Notes: generated by a model not told the origin, from the sequence alone. A DNA stretch of 64,000 nucleotides from Malania oleifera (GCF_029873635.1 NC_080422.1:972001-1036000), one strand, 5' to 3'; shown: positions 33,391 through 46,170, counted from the stretch's first letter. Translations and numbers: made by a program.

Positions 33391-33600
33391 CATTTATCCA
33401 TAGCTTGGCCCGTATGCCGGCAAATCGTATCCATAGTTCAGCCCGTACGTTGACAAATCATATCCATAGCTTGGTCTGTACACCGGCAAATCATATACAT
33501 AGCACGGCCCGTACCCCGGCAAAACATATCCATAACTTGGCCCATACGTCGGCAAATCATACACATAGCATGGCCCGTACGCTGACAACTATATAAAAAT
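33391..33600 (-). repeat. 33-bp tandem repeat in LTR c
   Basis: Units starting CAAATC or CAAAAC at 33421, 33454, 33487, 33520 and 33553, with a partial copy before and after. Each contains GGCCCGTACG(C/T)CGG-like words rich in CpG. Short open frames through it (Tyr/Gly-rich on the minus strand) are artefacts. Confidence 0.92.
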
Positions 33601-34228
33601 CTTGGCCTGTATGCCGATTTTCCATTATAAAAATCCATATCTTTATTACATTCCCAGAAAACAGTATTTCATAATAATTTCCACTCATGCCACACGAAAC
33701 AGGTTTTTTATATATTTAACATACCATCATTTTCGGCAGAATTTCCCAGATATAAAACATATATAAATATATTTATTTTCCTAAAATTAGATGCTGTAAT
33801 AATATACATATATTTTCATAAAATAACTAGTTTAGTTTATCCCTTTACCTGAGTCCTAAAAAGCTCCTAAAACAAACAGCCCCGCACCCACAGGGTTCCC
33901 CATTCAACACCCTGAAAAAGACATTCCCCAAAACTAAAGTTTAATATTTCTACGCGCACTACACTTCCTACAACTGGTAAGAAACCAAATACTGAGTAGA
34001 AAGTCTTACCCTGGATTTGGGATGGTTTCTAACTCAGTCCCACCGACGATTCGCTCCGGCAAACTTTTAGAGAACTTTTCCAGGAGCATCATGGTGGCTT
34101 CAGATCGTCGAACCGGTAGAAAATTGGCCCGAGATCTTAGAGAGAAGGGTAGGGAACCGAAGGAGGAGAGAGAAGAGATTTCTGCGGCCAAAATCCACAA
34201 AAAAAATGGTGTTTAAAACTATTTATAC

Positions 34229-34383
34229 TGTGGCCTTCGTCAACAAGTCGCGTCACCTCATCGACGAGGTCATGAAGACAACTCGTTGACGAACCCTCTC
34301 CTTGTCGACGAAATTCAGAACCTCCCAAAACCTCTCTCGGTATTTTCTCATCGACGAAACGTATCCTTGTCGACGAGGCCTAT
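34229..34383 (-). promoter_or_regulatory. palindrome cluster in LTR c
   Basis: Six copies of TCGTCGACGA-type palindromes (examples TCATCGACGA, TCGTTGACGA, TTGTCGACGA) directly upstream of GTATAAATAG (about 34219-34228) on the minus strand. Confidence 0.87.
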
Positions 34384-36023
34384 TGCCTCTTTCCTTTCCC
34401 ATTTCTATTTCTTCCCTCTCTATTGTCATTTAATTATTATAATTATTCGAGTCACTATTTAATACCAGAGTTTACTATTTCTACATATAATCCATATTAA
34501 CCATTTATCCACCTGTATTCACAAATCCATATACCTCCAAAAACTCAATCCACATACCAGTATTCACAATCATTCCTTTCTCAACAAACTTAAAACATAA
34601 AACATAAATTTAAACTTTATACAACCCAACAGTATTATCAAAATATACTCTTTCTCTTTATAGTCCTCGAAAAATGCTATAAACCCTCAAGTTCTCTAAA
34701 CCTGACCTCGAGGATGTCCTGAAAAAGAAATATTCATATTCGGGTGAGATACATCTCAATAAGGGAAGAAACAATATATTAAAACAGTGTGTGGCTAACA
34801 TGAGGTTTATAAATATCATTTTAATAACATTTGTAAAACATTATCATAACACTGAAATCATTCTCTGAACCTAATCAATCACATGCAAAAGATTTAACCC
34901 ACGAGATTACATGAAGATAGGGGTGATTACCCGCCCATACAAGTAGCACCCCTATGCTATGATACTTAGGCAAACCTAGGGTCATTGCTGAAGCATACCA
35001 GGGCACTCACCTTACTTAGTAAGCCCTCAAGTATTAGATTGATCTCGTACTCACACAGTTCAAACAAAAGTTTACTAGCGAAGGCCCCAAGGATAGGAAA
35101 ATCTACCCGCCCATACAAGTAGTTTCCCTCTACCCTAGTATATTATGCAGCTACTGCCACATCTGAAGTTACTAGCGCACTCGCCTTTCTCAGCAAGCCC
35201 TTGGGCGAAGAGTGCGCCCCACCCACTCGTAACATGTTCTACAAACATAGATACTTCTAATATCATAATACATTATTCTTTCTATCATTATTCAACCATT
35301 CACATCTATTCATGTTCATAACTTTAACATTGCATTACATTTCACTTTAAGTGACTCTTTCCCATTTTCATCATTCACATTTTACATTTCATTCCATTGT
35401 CATTTCATTCCATTTTCATTTCATTCATTTGTACTACAACTGGTGTTTAGCTGTCATCAGTTAGTCCACATAGAAATGTTCTAGAATATGCTAACACAAC
35501 TTCTTTTAACTTTCATCAGTTAGTCCACATAGAAATGCATTAGAATCTGCTAACATGACTCTTTTCAACTGTCTTACATTTACATGATTGTATTAACTTA
35601 CACAAGCAGCATAGTTCATATCATATTTTATTCTTAATGCTTTACTTACTTAGCCTGCATCTCACACATTTAACATATATTTGTACAGAACTTACATTTA
35701 CTCATGCCACACAATTTAGCAATAAGATTCATACATATTTCTTGTAAAATAAGCCAACCCAAATTTAACATTTAAATACTGAAAATATAATTTCTATTTA
35801 TTACATAATTTCATAGAAAATACCTTTCACCATCTCATTTTCACATATACTGTAACGACCTCAAAAATTTAAATCATTTTTTTTAAAACACATATGTACT
35901 ACTCTGATACCCTGCTATGTAATGTCAGGCCTCAAAAGGCACTAGGGGTATTCCTGTGTACAATAGTCATACCTACGCAGCAGAAACATAAGTAATACAA
36001 CCATAAAAACTGCACAATACCAG

Positions 36024-37725
36024 TGTAAGAACCTAAAATATGAAAAATGGGTTTAAATATTAAGAGTGGGGAAAAATTGGAAATTTTCAGGTCAAGGGCT
36101 ATAAAAGGAAATTTCTATTACTTCTTCATTAAGTAAACTCAATCCTATCTCTCTATCTCTCTCTCTCTCTCTCTCTAAACTCTCTCTACTCTCTCCTTCT
36201 CTCTAGAATTCTTCGTCGATCATTGATGGAATCGGAAAACGGAAGCTACCACGAGGATCGTGGAAGGATTTTCTACAACTTCTATGGATCGGAATCTTGT
36301 TTTGGAGATTTTCGGGTTTTGGCGTAATATCGAGGTAAGGCTCGATTTTTAATTCTAATCCCGTAGTTTTGTAGGAATCAGTCTTGTGAGTATATTCTAT
36401 ACTATGATTTGTAGGTTTTGAAACTCGGTTCGCTGTTTAGTGACCTTGGAGTTTGGGGTTTGCTTACGGGGTTAAGGTAAGGGGAAACTGTGTTATATTG
36501 GTTATTTTTGAAATCGAACTCGGTGGAACTGTGGTCCACGGTCCTGTGTGTGTTTTGGCTACTCATTTGGGGGGATCTAACAGGGAAAACTATGAATTTT
36601 TTATTACTGCAGTTTTTGGGAAAAAGGGGACGACGAGCTGAATCCTGGGTTTTGTTAAAAATCGAGTATATTTGTGATTTATACTGTGATATTGGGATGG
36701 TCGTGCCTTGACTTTGTTTAAACTGTATTTGCTTGGAAAACCATATTTTTGATTACCAAATGAGTGTGGTTTGTTTGGTTATATGAGCATGTGTGTGTGT
36801 GTGATATGCGGAACTGCTGATAGGAGCGCGGTTCCGGAATTGCTGATTAGACCGCAATTCCAAAATGATTCTAGGTACTGAAAGTGTCCGGCTCTATATC
36901 CGAGGGTGTGTGTTTATCACCTGCCACGTAGGCAAGAGTGACCAGCTCTATATCCGAGGGCGTGAGCCTTTTCCGGCAGATCAGGCCGAAGGGTGTGGAT
37001 CCACTAGTTAGCGTCGGTACGATGCCATAGGAGTCGAGGACTAGCCATGTGCCGATGGCGTCGTGCTTCGCGGATGACTTCGGGCCAATGCTAGATTGTC
37101 GCAGACCAGCTTCGGGCCGATGAGTGTGACAACACTGTGTACTGATCATATGTGTGTATTGTGACGGGGTTGCATATAAATGGTCGCCGTATGCGTGCGT
37201 ATATGCATTGTGTGTATGAGTACTAGATTGCATTCAACTGTTTGTATGTTGTGTCATGATAACACTCAAATGCCACACATCGATATAACCTATGTTCTTC
37301 CTTACTAAGAGGTGTCTCACCCCTACTGTACGTACATTTTTACAGGTTCTTCGAGTAACCAGAACTAGCGTCCTAGTGTAGGGAGCGTAATGGCCAGTGT
37401 ACTGCGTTAGCGCTTGGGTAAGTGCTAGGACTGTAGTTTTGTTGGGTTGCCATTTTGAGTTGTATTTGGGCACCCAGTTTGTATGTTTTGTTAGAGCCAT
37501 GTTCTGCTCTTGTATAGACTCTGGTATGGTACTGCATAAGTTGATATAGAATGACTTTTTCCGCTGCGTATATGATTATGATTGGATGTGTTTAGGGTGC
37601 TTGGGAACCCCACGGGGTCGGAACCTCATCCATTGTACTGTATTCGTGATGATTTGTATGATACAGGGACAGGTTAGGTTACAAATTTCACCCCCGGGTC
37701 CCATTTTCGGGTTCAGGGCCTGACA
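36024..37725 (+). repeat. 5' LTR of C1, 1702 bp
   Basis: TGTAAGAACC start, GCCTGACA end. TATA box CTATAAAAGG at 36109-36118 lies only 85 bp from the start, so U3 is very short and has no palindrome cluster. A CT repeat follows (36147-36178), then the hairpin donor (36335), and the conserved GTGTCTCACCCC block (about 37312-37323). The phrase CTCTATATCCGAGGG occurs twice near 36893 and 36945. Confidence 0.93.
36327..36349 (+). other. hairpin with splice-donor loop, C1 5' LTR
   Basis: Arms ATATCGAG and CTCGATTT (one mismatch in this copy) enclose GTAAGG at 36335-36340. GAG/GTAAGG is a strong plant donor. Confidence 0.75.
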
Positions 37726-37728
37726 GCT

Positions 37729-37740
37729 TGGTATCAGAGC
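37729..37740 (+). other. C1 primer-binding site (initiator tRNA-Met)
   Basis: TGGTATCAGAGC, three bases after the 5' LTR, is the complement of the 3' end of initiator tRNA-Met as used by most chromodomain gypsy elements. Confidence 0.93.
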
Positions 37741-38049
37741 TAACCAAGTTACTAGATCTTGTAGACTTGGTTAGGCTTAGTTATAAGTACATACCAGAGT
37801 ATAGGATGTGGATATGGGTAGAGTTGGTTGAGGGTTGTTCGGTTGTTAGACCGAGAATTATCGACGGTATTCCGTGTTTTTCCTGGGATGACCATTCTAG
37901 TAAAAGCAGGGCAAATCGTTGATGACTTTCGTGTCGGTGTGATAGGACAAACCTAGACCTGGCAGGAAGTAGTTAACATGATTAGTGTAGATCATTGTGT
38001 TAACTGTATGTGTTATAGGGATACTGATAGATTCCTATTGTGTTGCAAA

Positions 38050-39380
38050 ATGGTGCCTAAGGATAATAACTTGGGAAGTGGCTCTGAGGAGACTGCGAGT
38101 GATGAGTCTCCTTTTGTGCCTTAAGGTTTGACGAGACAGGTATTGCGGGAGATCGGGTAGAGTGTGAGGAGACGCTAGCGCTCTCCTACTACTGCAGGGT
38201 GCACCATTGAGAGGTTCACACGCATGCATCCTCTAACGTTCTCTAGAGGACCTAACTCGACGACAGCAGAGGACTAGATGGAAAATACTAAGAGGATCTT
38301 GGAGGTCCTGCACTGCACGGATAGGCAACGAGTTCTTTATGCTACCTTCCAGCTGTCTGGGGAGGCGGGTCGATGGTTGACTGCGGTGGATCTGTTGGAG
38401 AAGTAGAGAGTTGGTCCTGAGGAGATGACATAGAGCCGATTCAAGGAGGTGTTCTTTGATAGATACTTCCCGGCTTCCGTACGAGATGCGAAGGCAGATG
38501 AGTTTTCTGCGCTAACCTAGGGGAGTTTAATGGTGCAGGGGTATGCGGCTCGATACATAGAGCTATCCCGCTTTGCAACATGTATGATCTCAAGCGAGTA
38601 TGAGAAGATTCAGAGGTTTGAGAAGGGTTTGAGGAAGGATATCCACAGACTAGTGGGTATGCTTCAGATCCACGAGTTCTCGAATTTGGTGGATAAAGCC
38701 ACTGTGATCAAGACTGGTATCCGAGAGGACAAGGTGGATCAGGAATCGAGGAAGAGGACGGTACCTTCTGGTTCTCAGATAGGATCTCGTCAGGGATCGT
38801 GGAAGAAGAGGAGCAAAGGCTCGGGTTACCGCCAGAATACCGAGCGCCAGGACTCTTAGATGATCCAAACCGATGGTCATTGTACTAGATGTCACAGGTG
38901 GCACGAGGGAGAGTGCCGGTCATTTGGGGGTAGTTGCTACAACTGTGGCCAGCCAATCCATATGTCTCGTGATTGTCGAGCACCGAGGCGAGACGTGCCT
39001 GTAGTTAGTGGGGACCGAGGGGGTAATCAGATACCTCGGGGAATTGCTTAGACGAATACAGCTCCGGCCAGAGTATACTTTCTTACTCTAGCGGATGCTG
39101 AGCATGCAGATAACTTGGTGACAGATATTTTATTATTACTTTCGAATAAAGCTTCTGTTCTTTTTAATTCGGGTGCAACCCATTCTTTTGTATCTGTGAA
39201 TTTTGTGGGACGGTGTGGGGTTAAGAGTCGAGATATGAATGAGGTGTTAACTGTTGCTATGCCATCTGGGAGTGTATCTTTCTATAGGAAGATGTTGGTA
39301 GACTGCCCAGTGGAAATTCAGGGAAAGCTGCTACCGGCGAATCTTGTGGTATATGACATGTCAGGGTTTGATATCATTTT
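38050..39380 (+). pseudogene. C1 gag and protease remnant
   Basis: ATG at 38050 (MVPKDNNLGSGSEE) opens gag. The core [20 protein letters not shown] (about 38285-38345) and AARYIELSRFATCMISSEYE (about 38546-38605) are recognisable. A zinc knuckle CYNCGQPIHMSRDC at about 38938-38979 keeps all four ligands. The protease motif FNSGATHSFVS is near 39165, with Asn in place of the catalytic Asp (FDSGATHSF in relatives). Stops include TAA at 38122 and TAGs near 38272, 38518, 38857 and 39049. Confidence 0.88.
39241..39260 (+). repeat. template of the filler DNA in C1
   Basis: The 20 bases from GAGGTGTTAA at 39241 are repeated exactly at 39381-39400, where the C1 deletion junction lies. Confidence 0.95.
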
Positions 39381-39400
39381 GAGGTGTTAACTGTTGCTAT
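39381..39400 (+). other. filler DNA at the C1 deletion junction
   Basis: Protease wording (FDIIL) stops at 39380 and integrase wording ([14 protein letters not shown]) resumes at 39401. The 20 bases between are an exact copy of 39241-39260 and encode nothing sensible. Confidence 0.92.
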
Positions 39401-40318
39401 CCTTTGAGTAGGCTAGTAGATTTGTATGTGCATGAGATTGTGAGAATGCACGGGATACCGGTGTCCATAGTATCAGATCGGGACTCGAGGTTTACTTCCC
39501 AATTTTGGATGAGCTTACAGGAGGCCTTGGGGACGAAGTTTACTTTCAGTACAGCATTCCACCCCCAGACTGATGGACAGTCGGAGAGGACGATACAGAT
39601 TTTGGAAGATATGTTGCGAGCTTGTGTGTTAGACTTCGGTGGTAGCTGGATACAGTTTATGCCACTTGTGGAGTTTGCTTATAACAACAGCTTCCAATAT
39701 AGTATCAGGATGGCACCGTTTGAGGCTTTGTATAGTCGGAGGTGTTGATCTCCTTTGTGTTGGGATGAGTTTGGTGAACGTCAGGTGTTAGGACCTGAAC
39801 TTGTGTAGTTGGCGTCTGAGAAGGTGGGTTTGATCCGGGAGAGGATTAAATCGGCTCAGAGTTTGCAGAAGAGTTATGCAGATGTTCTTTGCCGTGAGTT
39901 AGAGTTTGAAGTAGGAGGTAAGGTATTTCTGCATATTGCTCTGATGAAAGGAGTGATGAGATTTGGCAGGAAGGGCAAGCTGAGCCCGAGGTATATCGGA
40001 CCATTCGAAGTACTTGAGCGAGTGGGTCTGGTAGCCTACAAAGTTGCATTACCTCCAACACTTTTGAGGGTCCATGATGTGTTTCACGTCTCCATGTTGA
40101 GGAGGTACATGTTGGATCCTTCACATGTGATTAGTTATGATGAGTTGGAAATTGGGGATACTTTAGCGTATGAGGAGATACCTGTTCAGGTTCTGGACCG
40201 TAAAGTTCAGAAGTTTCGTAACAGAGAGATACCGTTAGTGAAGGTATTGTGGCAAAACCACGAGGTTGAGGAAGCTTCTTGGGAACTGGAAACGAAAATA
40301 CGCTGGAAGTATCCATAG
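39401..40318 (+). pseudogene. C1 integrase C-terminal part with chromodomain
   Basis: Begins inside the integrase core ([20 protein letters not shown]). The second catalytic Asp ([12 protein letters not shown]) and the Glu region ([11 protein letters not shown]) are intact, but the first Asp block is deleted. The GPF/chromodomain end reads GRKGKLSPRYIGPFEVLERV near 39965-40020 and VQVLDRKVQKFRNREIPLVK near 40185-40240. Stops at 39746 (TGA) and 39807 (TAG). The natural stop is TAG at 40316. Confidence 0.92.
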
Positions 40319-40715
40319 TTATTTTGAGCACTTGTACATGATCCTACTGTGGGTTGGTATAGGTGGTTAGTCGTTGGAAGTGTGAGTATTGTGAACTCCT
40401 GAGACTGTTGTATATGTAACCATGATATTCCTCTGCCATAAGTGATGGTATGTATGTGTATGTGTATGATGGGACTGTGCTGTGATGATCGCCAGTTCGC
40501 TCTTGAGTTGTGTCTATGTATTTGATTGTATGTATGAATTTGGGAATAAGAGATGGCAAATTTCGAGGACGAAATTTTTGTAAGGAGGGGAGATTGTAAG
40601 AACCCAAAATATGAAAAATGGGTTTAAATATTAAGAGAGGGGAAAAATTGGAAATTTTTGAGTCAAGGGCTATAAAAGGAAATTTCTATTACTTCTTCAT
40701 TAAGTAAACTCAATC

Positions 40716-40765
<50 letters not shown>

Positions 40766-40844
40766 AAACTCTCTCTACTCTCTCCTTCTCTCTTGAATTC
40801 TTCGCCGATCGTTGACAGAATCGGAAAACGGAAGCTACCACGAG

Positions 40845-43017
40845 TGTTAACTTTATCGTGATCCCAAGTGGGGGGGTGAATTGGTATTTTTAAAATTTAA
40901 CCCCTAGGTATTCCTCCTAACAGCAGTATGTTCACAATCCTATGGTCAATCTAATGCGAGTAATATAAATATATCAGAAATTAAATGAAGCAGTTTAATT
41001 AATCGCACAAGCACTACAAAGCCGTAAATAAAGGGTGACAAGCAGATATGTTATCGAGGTTCGGCCAACTGCCTACGTCCCCGCCTTGGCTAACCAGCAC
41101 AAGGATTATCACAATAACTTGCTCACTTAAACGGGTGGAGCGGCACCTATACAAACCAGGTCAAATTATCACAGGGCTGACCTCGACCTTTACACCAATC
41201 CTTACCGGACTGGATTACTGCCCCCTCAGGCTACGCCTGGAATCTCTCAAATATACAATCAAAAGGTACAATGTATGGGTGCTTTCATGTAAAGCAAATT
41301 TGTACCACAAATGCGCACAATCACAAATACCACAGATGATTTAATAATGTAAGCTCAGTGTGGTCTAGATAGTTTAACTCTCAAAGATGTTTTCTATCAG
41401 TGTAGTGAGTACGTGAGAGTATCAATAACAATCTGTGTATTTCAAAATGTTTCAATCAAATGTGTTCACACAGAATACCAAGCAAGCCTCAAGAATATCA
41501 ATCAATAGAATATCTCAATCATATGAATATGTATATGCTTGGATTGCAAAATATATATGATCTTTGTTTTCAGAAAAAATATATGAGTGAATAAATATTG
41601 CAACAAAGATGTTTCACATCAAACACAAATATCTCCTCAAATGGTTTTCAAAATAAAGAGCAATAGATATTTGTAAATGATTTAAAAAATATTTCACAAC
41701 CAAAAGCAAATATGAGCTTCTCAAGATATTGCAACGAATATGCAATCTCAGAAGACCTAGTAAAGTCTTCTTATGATGAACTTATTGGCTAAGTCCCCTA
41801 AGAATCCTTTTGGTTCAGCTCTCAATAAAAATAGATCAATCTCACAACTAAGAGAGAGCAAACCTTCCTATCTAAACACTCAAGAACACTTACAGATGAT
41901 TTGATGAGTTTTGAATGTAAGCTAGAGTGTATTTGGAAGAGTATGAGCAAATGGGAATCAAAAGAGAGTATTTTTGCTTGAGAGAAAATTTCTTAATCTT
42001 TTTGCTAATCGATGCTTAATTCTCCCAAATGAAAGAGTATATATAGACATACAAAAATATTTGACCGTTGGGGACTTATTAGTAATTATTGGAAAATTTT
42101 AATGACATTTAAATCAATTTAACCCTGTTTAAAAAATATTTAACTGCGGTAAAAATCAGGGCAACTCGAGAGGTCCGGTCGACCAGAAATGTTTCGGTCG
42201 ACCAGGACTCATATGGTTCGATCGACCAGGGGAATTCTGAACTAAGTGGTCGGTCGACCGAAAGGCCTTTTCCAAAAGCGATTTTTCATTTCTTCGAGGT
42301 TCGGTTGACCAGGCCTTTTTGAACTGGCTGGTTCAGTCGACCAGACCGCTGGGATTTCTCTCGAGGAACCTTCGGTCGACCAGGTAGTTGGAGAACAAAA
42401 GTTCTTGATCGACCAGGAGGTCAAAATGTTGACTCCTAGGGGGTTCGGTCGACCGGGGTCAAATGAACTGTAAGGGCTCGGTCAATCGGACAGTGGTCAA
42501 CATGTTGACCCGAACCGATTTCGGTCGACCAGGAGAAAATGACTTGTGTGGGTTAGTCGACTGAAAGTACAATACTTGTTCATTTCTATCCTTTTTCAAG
42601 CATGTAATTAACCAAGTCAAATATTCAAACATATGTATGCATGAGTGAGTGTCCTAGGGTCACTTGGGGTCCAATTTCAAGACACTGAAAAAGTTTGGTG
42701 TCAGTCGACCTTCGGTCGACCGAAGGGAAAACCCTAAGGTCACTCTAAGGTCATTTTGCATTATGATTGGTTTGAGCTCACAGAATAAACCATACATGTG
42801 ATGTGTGTGCTTATTACAAACCGAATACCCTAATTACTATTACAGACAAATTTCACTACAAAAATATTACAATCAAGAGCATGAATTTGTCTTCAAGCTT
42901 TGAGCTTTCATGTGCCATTAATGATATGCTAATATGGACCTGCACATGAACTAGATATTTATTAAATACAGGAGTATTTGTCATTATCAAAATCGGGCGT
43001 GACCTATAAGGTCAACA
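40845..43017 (-). mobile_element. copia-like solo LTR inside the C1 3' LTR, 2173 bp
   Basis: ACGAG flanks it at 40840-40844 and 43018-43022. On the minus strand it starts TGTTGACCTTATAGGTCACG and ends AAAGTTAACA. A TATA box (CTATATATAC, plus-strand 42041-42050) gives the minus orientation. The start wording (CCCGATTTTGATAATGACAA) is common in SIRE-type copia LTRs, which is recognition by style rather than comparison. No coding region and no second LTR are present, so this is a solo LTR. It is the youngest layer of a five-deep nest. Confidence 0.82.
42170..42725 (-). promoter_or_regulatory. GGTCGACC palindrome cluster in the copia-like LTR
   Basis: About 14 copies of CGGTCGACCAG or near forms (CGATCGACCAG, CAGTCGACCAG, CGGTTGACCAG) lie between the LTR start (43017) and its TATA box (about 42045) on the minus strand, most between 42170 and 42560 with two near 42703-42722. 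Confidence 0.88.
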
Positions 43018-43091
43018 ACGAGAATCGTGGAATGTTTCTCTACAACTTCTACGGATCAGAATCTCGTTTCGGAGATTTTCGGGTTTCGGCG

Positions 43092-43116
43092 TAAAATCGA
43101 GGTAAGGCTCGATTTT
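43092..43116 (+). other. hairpin with splice-donor loop, C1 3' LTR
   Basis: Nine-base arms AAAATCGAG and CTCGATTTT enclose GTAAGG at 43102-43107. Confidence 0.8.
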
Positions 43117-45482
43117 TAATTCTGATCTAATAGTTATGTTGGTATCAGTCTTGTGAGTATATTCTGTACTGTGATTTGTAGGTTTTGAAACTCAGTTAAC
43201 TGTTTAGGGACCTTGGAGTTCGGAATTTGCTTACGGGGTTAAGGTAAGGGGAAACTGTGTTAAATTGGTTATTTTTGAAATCGGACTCGGTGGAACTGCG
43301 GTCCACGGTCCTGTGTGTGTTTTGTCTACTCATTTGGGGGGATCTAATGGGGAAAACTATGGGTTTTTCATTATTACAGTCTTTGGAAAAAAGGGGGCGA
43401 CGGGCTGAATCCCGGGTTTTGTTGAAACCGAGTATATTTGTGATTTATACTGTGATATTGTGATGGTCGTGCCTTGACTTTGTTTAAACTGTATTTTCTT
43501 GGAAAATCATGTTTTTGATTACCAAATGAGTGTGGTTTGTTTGGTTATATGAGCATGCATGTGTGTGTGATATGCGGAACTGCTGATAGGAGCGCGGTTC
43601 CGGAATTGCTGATTGGACCGTGATTCCAAAATGATTCCAGGTACTTAGAGTGTCTGGATCTATATCCAAGGGCGTGTGTTTATCGCCTGTCACGTAGGCA
43701 AGAGTGACCGACTCTATATCCGAGGGCGTGAGCCTTTTCCGGCAAATCAGGTCGAAGGGTGTGGATCCACCAGTTAGCACCAGTACGATGCCATGGGAGT
43801 CGAGGACTAGCCATGTGACGGTGGCGCTGTGCTTCGCGGATGGCTTCAGGCCAACGTTGGATTGTCACAGACCGGCTTTGGGCCGATGAGTGTGACGACA
43901 CTATGTACTGATCATGTGTGTGTATTGTGACGTGGCTGTATATAAATGGCCGTCGTATGTGTGCATATATGCATTGTGTGTATGAGTACTGGATTGCATT
44001 CAACTGTTTGTATGTTGTGTCATGATAACACTCAAATGCCACACACCGATATAACCTATGTTCTTCCTTATTGAGAGGTGTCTCACCCCTACTGTACGTA
44101 CATTTTTAGAGGTCCTTCGAGTAACTGGAACTAGAGTCCTGGTGTAGGGAGCGTAGTGGCCGGTGTACTGTGTTAGCGCTTGGGTAAGTGCTAGGACTGT
44201 AGTTTTGTTGGGTTGCCATTTTGAGTTGTATTTGGGCACCCAGTTTGTACGTTTTGTTAGAGCCATAAACTGCTCTTGTATAGATTCTGGTATGGTACTG
44301 CATATGTTGATATAGAATGACTTTTTTCGCTACGTATATGATTATGATTGGATGTGTTTAGGGTGCTTTGGAATCGCACGGGGTTGGAACCTCATCTAGT
44401 GTACTATATTTGTGATGATTTGTATGATACAGGGACATGTTAGGTTACAATTTTCACCCTCGGGTCCTATTTCTGGGTTCGGGGCGTGACAACCAGAACT
44501 CAGTATTTCCAACACATAGTCATATAATACATCTCTCTCCAGTGTCATCTACCCAAAATACCATACTCTGTACAAACTTACCCTATAACCAGGGTAACCA
44601 AAAAATCTCTATCCGCGAGCCTAATCTACTCGCCTCACTGACTCATCTGAAAAATATGAGATTAATAGGGTGAGTCGATGCTCAATAAGTGAAAATATGC
44701 TATTACTAGTGTGTGGCGAGTAAGTTATATATACTTTAAATAACATCTGAGCTGTAATAAATGATAGATCTGTAAAGCATATCTTACATTTTTTGCAGTT
44801 TAAAACATAACTGTATCATCTAGGTTTTCTACTTTTCATACTGCTAATATCATATTATATTTATCAAATACTGTAAAACTGTATACATATACATAACTGT
44901 GTTTTATCCTTGGAACTCTATATGTCATGATTTGACCCCTCATGACAGGGTTGTGCGGCTCGTAGGTGGGACTTAACCTGGTCGGCCCTCTAGATAAGTC
45001 ACTATACTCTACACTACCTCAACTCGACCAAACTGCACCCACTCCTAGGCATGGAACTGGTTGCTACCTCGTCAAACTGGCCCCCTCAGCCCAGCGAACT
45101 GGGGAGCTGCATCCTCTCCAAGCACAGTTTGACGGTACCCACACACTATCTAAGATATGTGGTTGCACTCTATCTATATTAGCAGTGGTACCGTGCTCTG
45201 TTTTTGTATTTGTATCTGTCTGTAATCTTTTCACAGGGATCTGATATCATATATATATATATATATACACTCTTTTTACTACTTTCATCATGTTTTCAAA
45301 ATAATCATAACACTATAATTCTGTACTGTAAATACTGTAATATCTAAATAACTGTAGCATCTTGACGCTATACTATATAATTTGTCTATATAATCTGTCT
45401 ATATCATCTATCTGTATAATCTATCTGTATACTCTAAGTGTTATGGCATTTAGGAAAACATACTAATCTGAATAAACATCTG

Positions 45483-45518
<36 letters not shown>

Positions 45519-46170
45519 GCGAAACTATCTGAATAAAAGTTGTATATGTACATATATCTGTATGTATAATATTTGTGAATATCTGACTATATCTATATGT
45601 TCTATATAACTTCATATACTGGAAAAATTGTATAAAATTCTACATAAAATATTATCTACTCAGGCCACACATAATTTAAAAACATATATTCTGTAAAAAT
45701 TACATAATAGCTGATATACATGCACATTTGTAAAATTTTAGTAATATAATCAAATCTCCTAACATAGCATATTTCCCTTACCTAGTTTCTGAAAAGCCTC
45801 TATTGTACACTGGCCCTACACTCGCAGGGTTCTTCGCTCAATACCCTGAAAACGACATCCCCCAGAATAAAACATCAGTATTTTCCTGCATACAACATTT
45901 CTTATAAGTGCAGGGAAAACAAATCCTGAATAAATTGCCTTACCCTAAAATTGGGATGGATTCCAAACTAACTCCACCAATGATCAGCTCCAATAGACTT
46001 GCAGAGAACTTCACCAGGAGTGTCGTAGTGGCCTCAGATCTTTAATCCGGCGAGATAGGAAGCCGAGATCGAAGAGAGAAGGAGAGAGGTGCATTTTAGA
46101 GAGAGAGAGAGAGAGAGAGAGAGTAATTGCACTGAAAATTTGTCAAAAATCCAAGTTTTCACTATTTGTA

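Larger units (their letters stand above)
32355..34459 (-). mobile_element. LTR c, solo LTR inside LTR B
   Basis: 2.1 kb, plus-strand start TGTAACGACCTGC at 32355, flanked by TAATA at 32350-32354 and 34460-34464. Its other terminus reads CACTATT instead of CATTACA, so the 5' end is decayed. It has all landmarks of the group, including a 33-bp tandem repeat, a TATA box at 34220-34227 and a palindrome cluster. Earlier reading as part of B is excluded because both ends match the duplication. Confidence 0.8.
36024..44491 (+). mobile_element. C1: Ty3/gypsy chromodomain element, RT deleted, 3' LTR interrupted
   Basis: 5' LTR 36024-37725, internal 37726-40594, 3' LTR 40595-40844 plus 43023-44491. 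The duplication ACCAG is at 36019-36023 and 44492-44496. The primer site matches initiator tRNA-Met. Gag and protease are followed directly by the second half of integrase, so reverse transcriptase, RNase H and the start of integrase (about 2.3 kb by comparison with C2) are gone. The LTRs differ by several percent and both hold the hairpin donor. The element could have moved only with outside help. Confidence 0.92.
40595..44491 (+). repeat. 3' LTR of C1, interrupted by a solo LTR
   Basis: Starts TGTAAGAACC at 40595 just after a purine tract (AAGGAGGGGAGAT) and ends GGGCGTGACA at 44491. The stretch 40845-43022 is a later insertion plus its duplication. The CT repeat (40720-40762) is longer than in the 5' LTR. 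Confidence 0.93.

Noticed and set aside
33312..33596. Open frames rich in His or Tyr/Gly
   Set aside because: They come from the 33-bp tandem repeat in LTR c.
32236..34470. A single LTR from 32236 to about 34470
   Set aside because: A second LTR end (TGTAACGACCTGC) lies at 32355 with TAATA on both sides, so 32236-32354 belongs to LTR B and the rest to LTR c.
40845..43017. DNA transposon
   Set aside because: Ends are TGTT/AACA with a 5-bp duplication and a TATA box placed as in an LTR; no inverted repeats beyond a few bases and no transposase.
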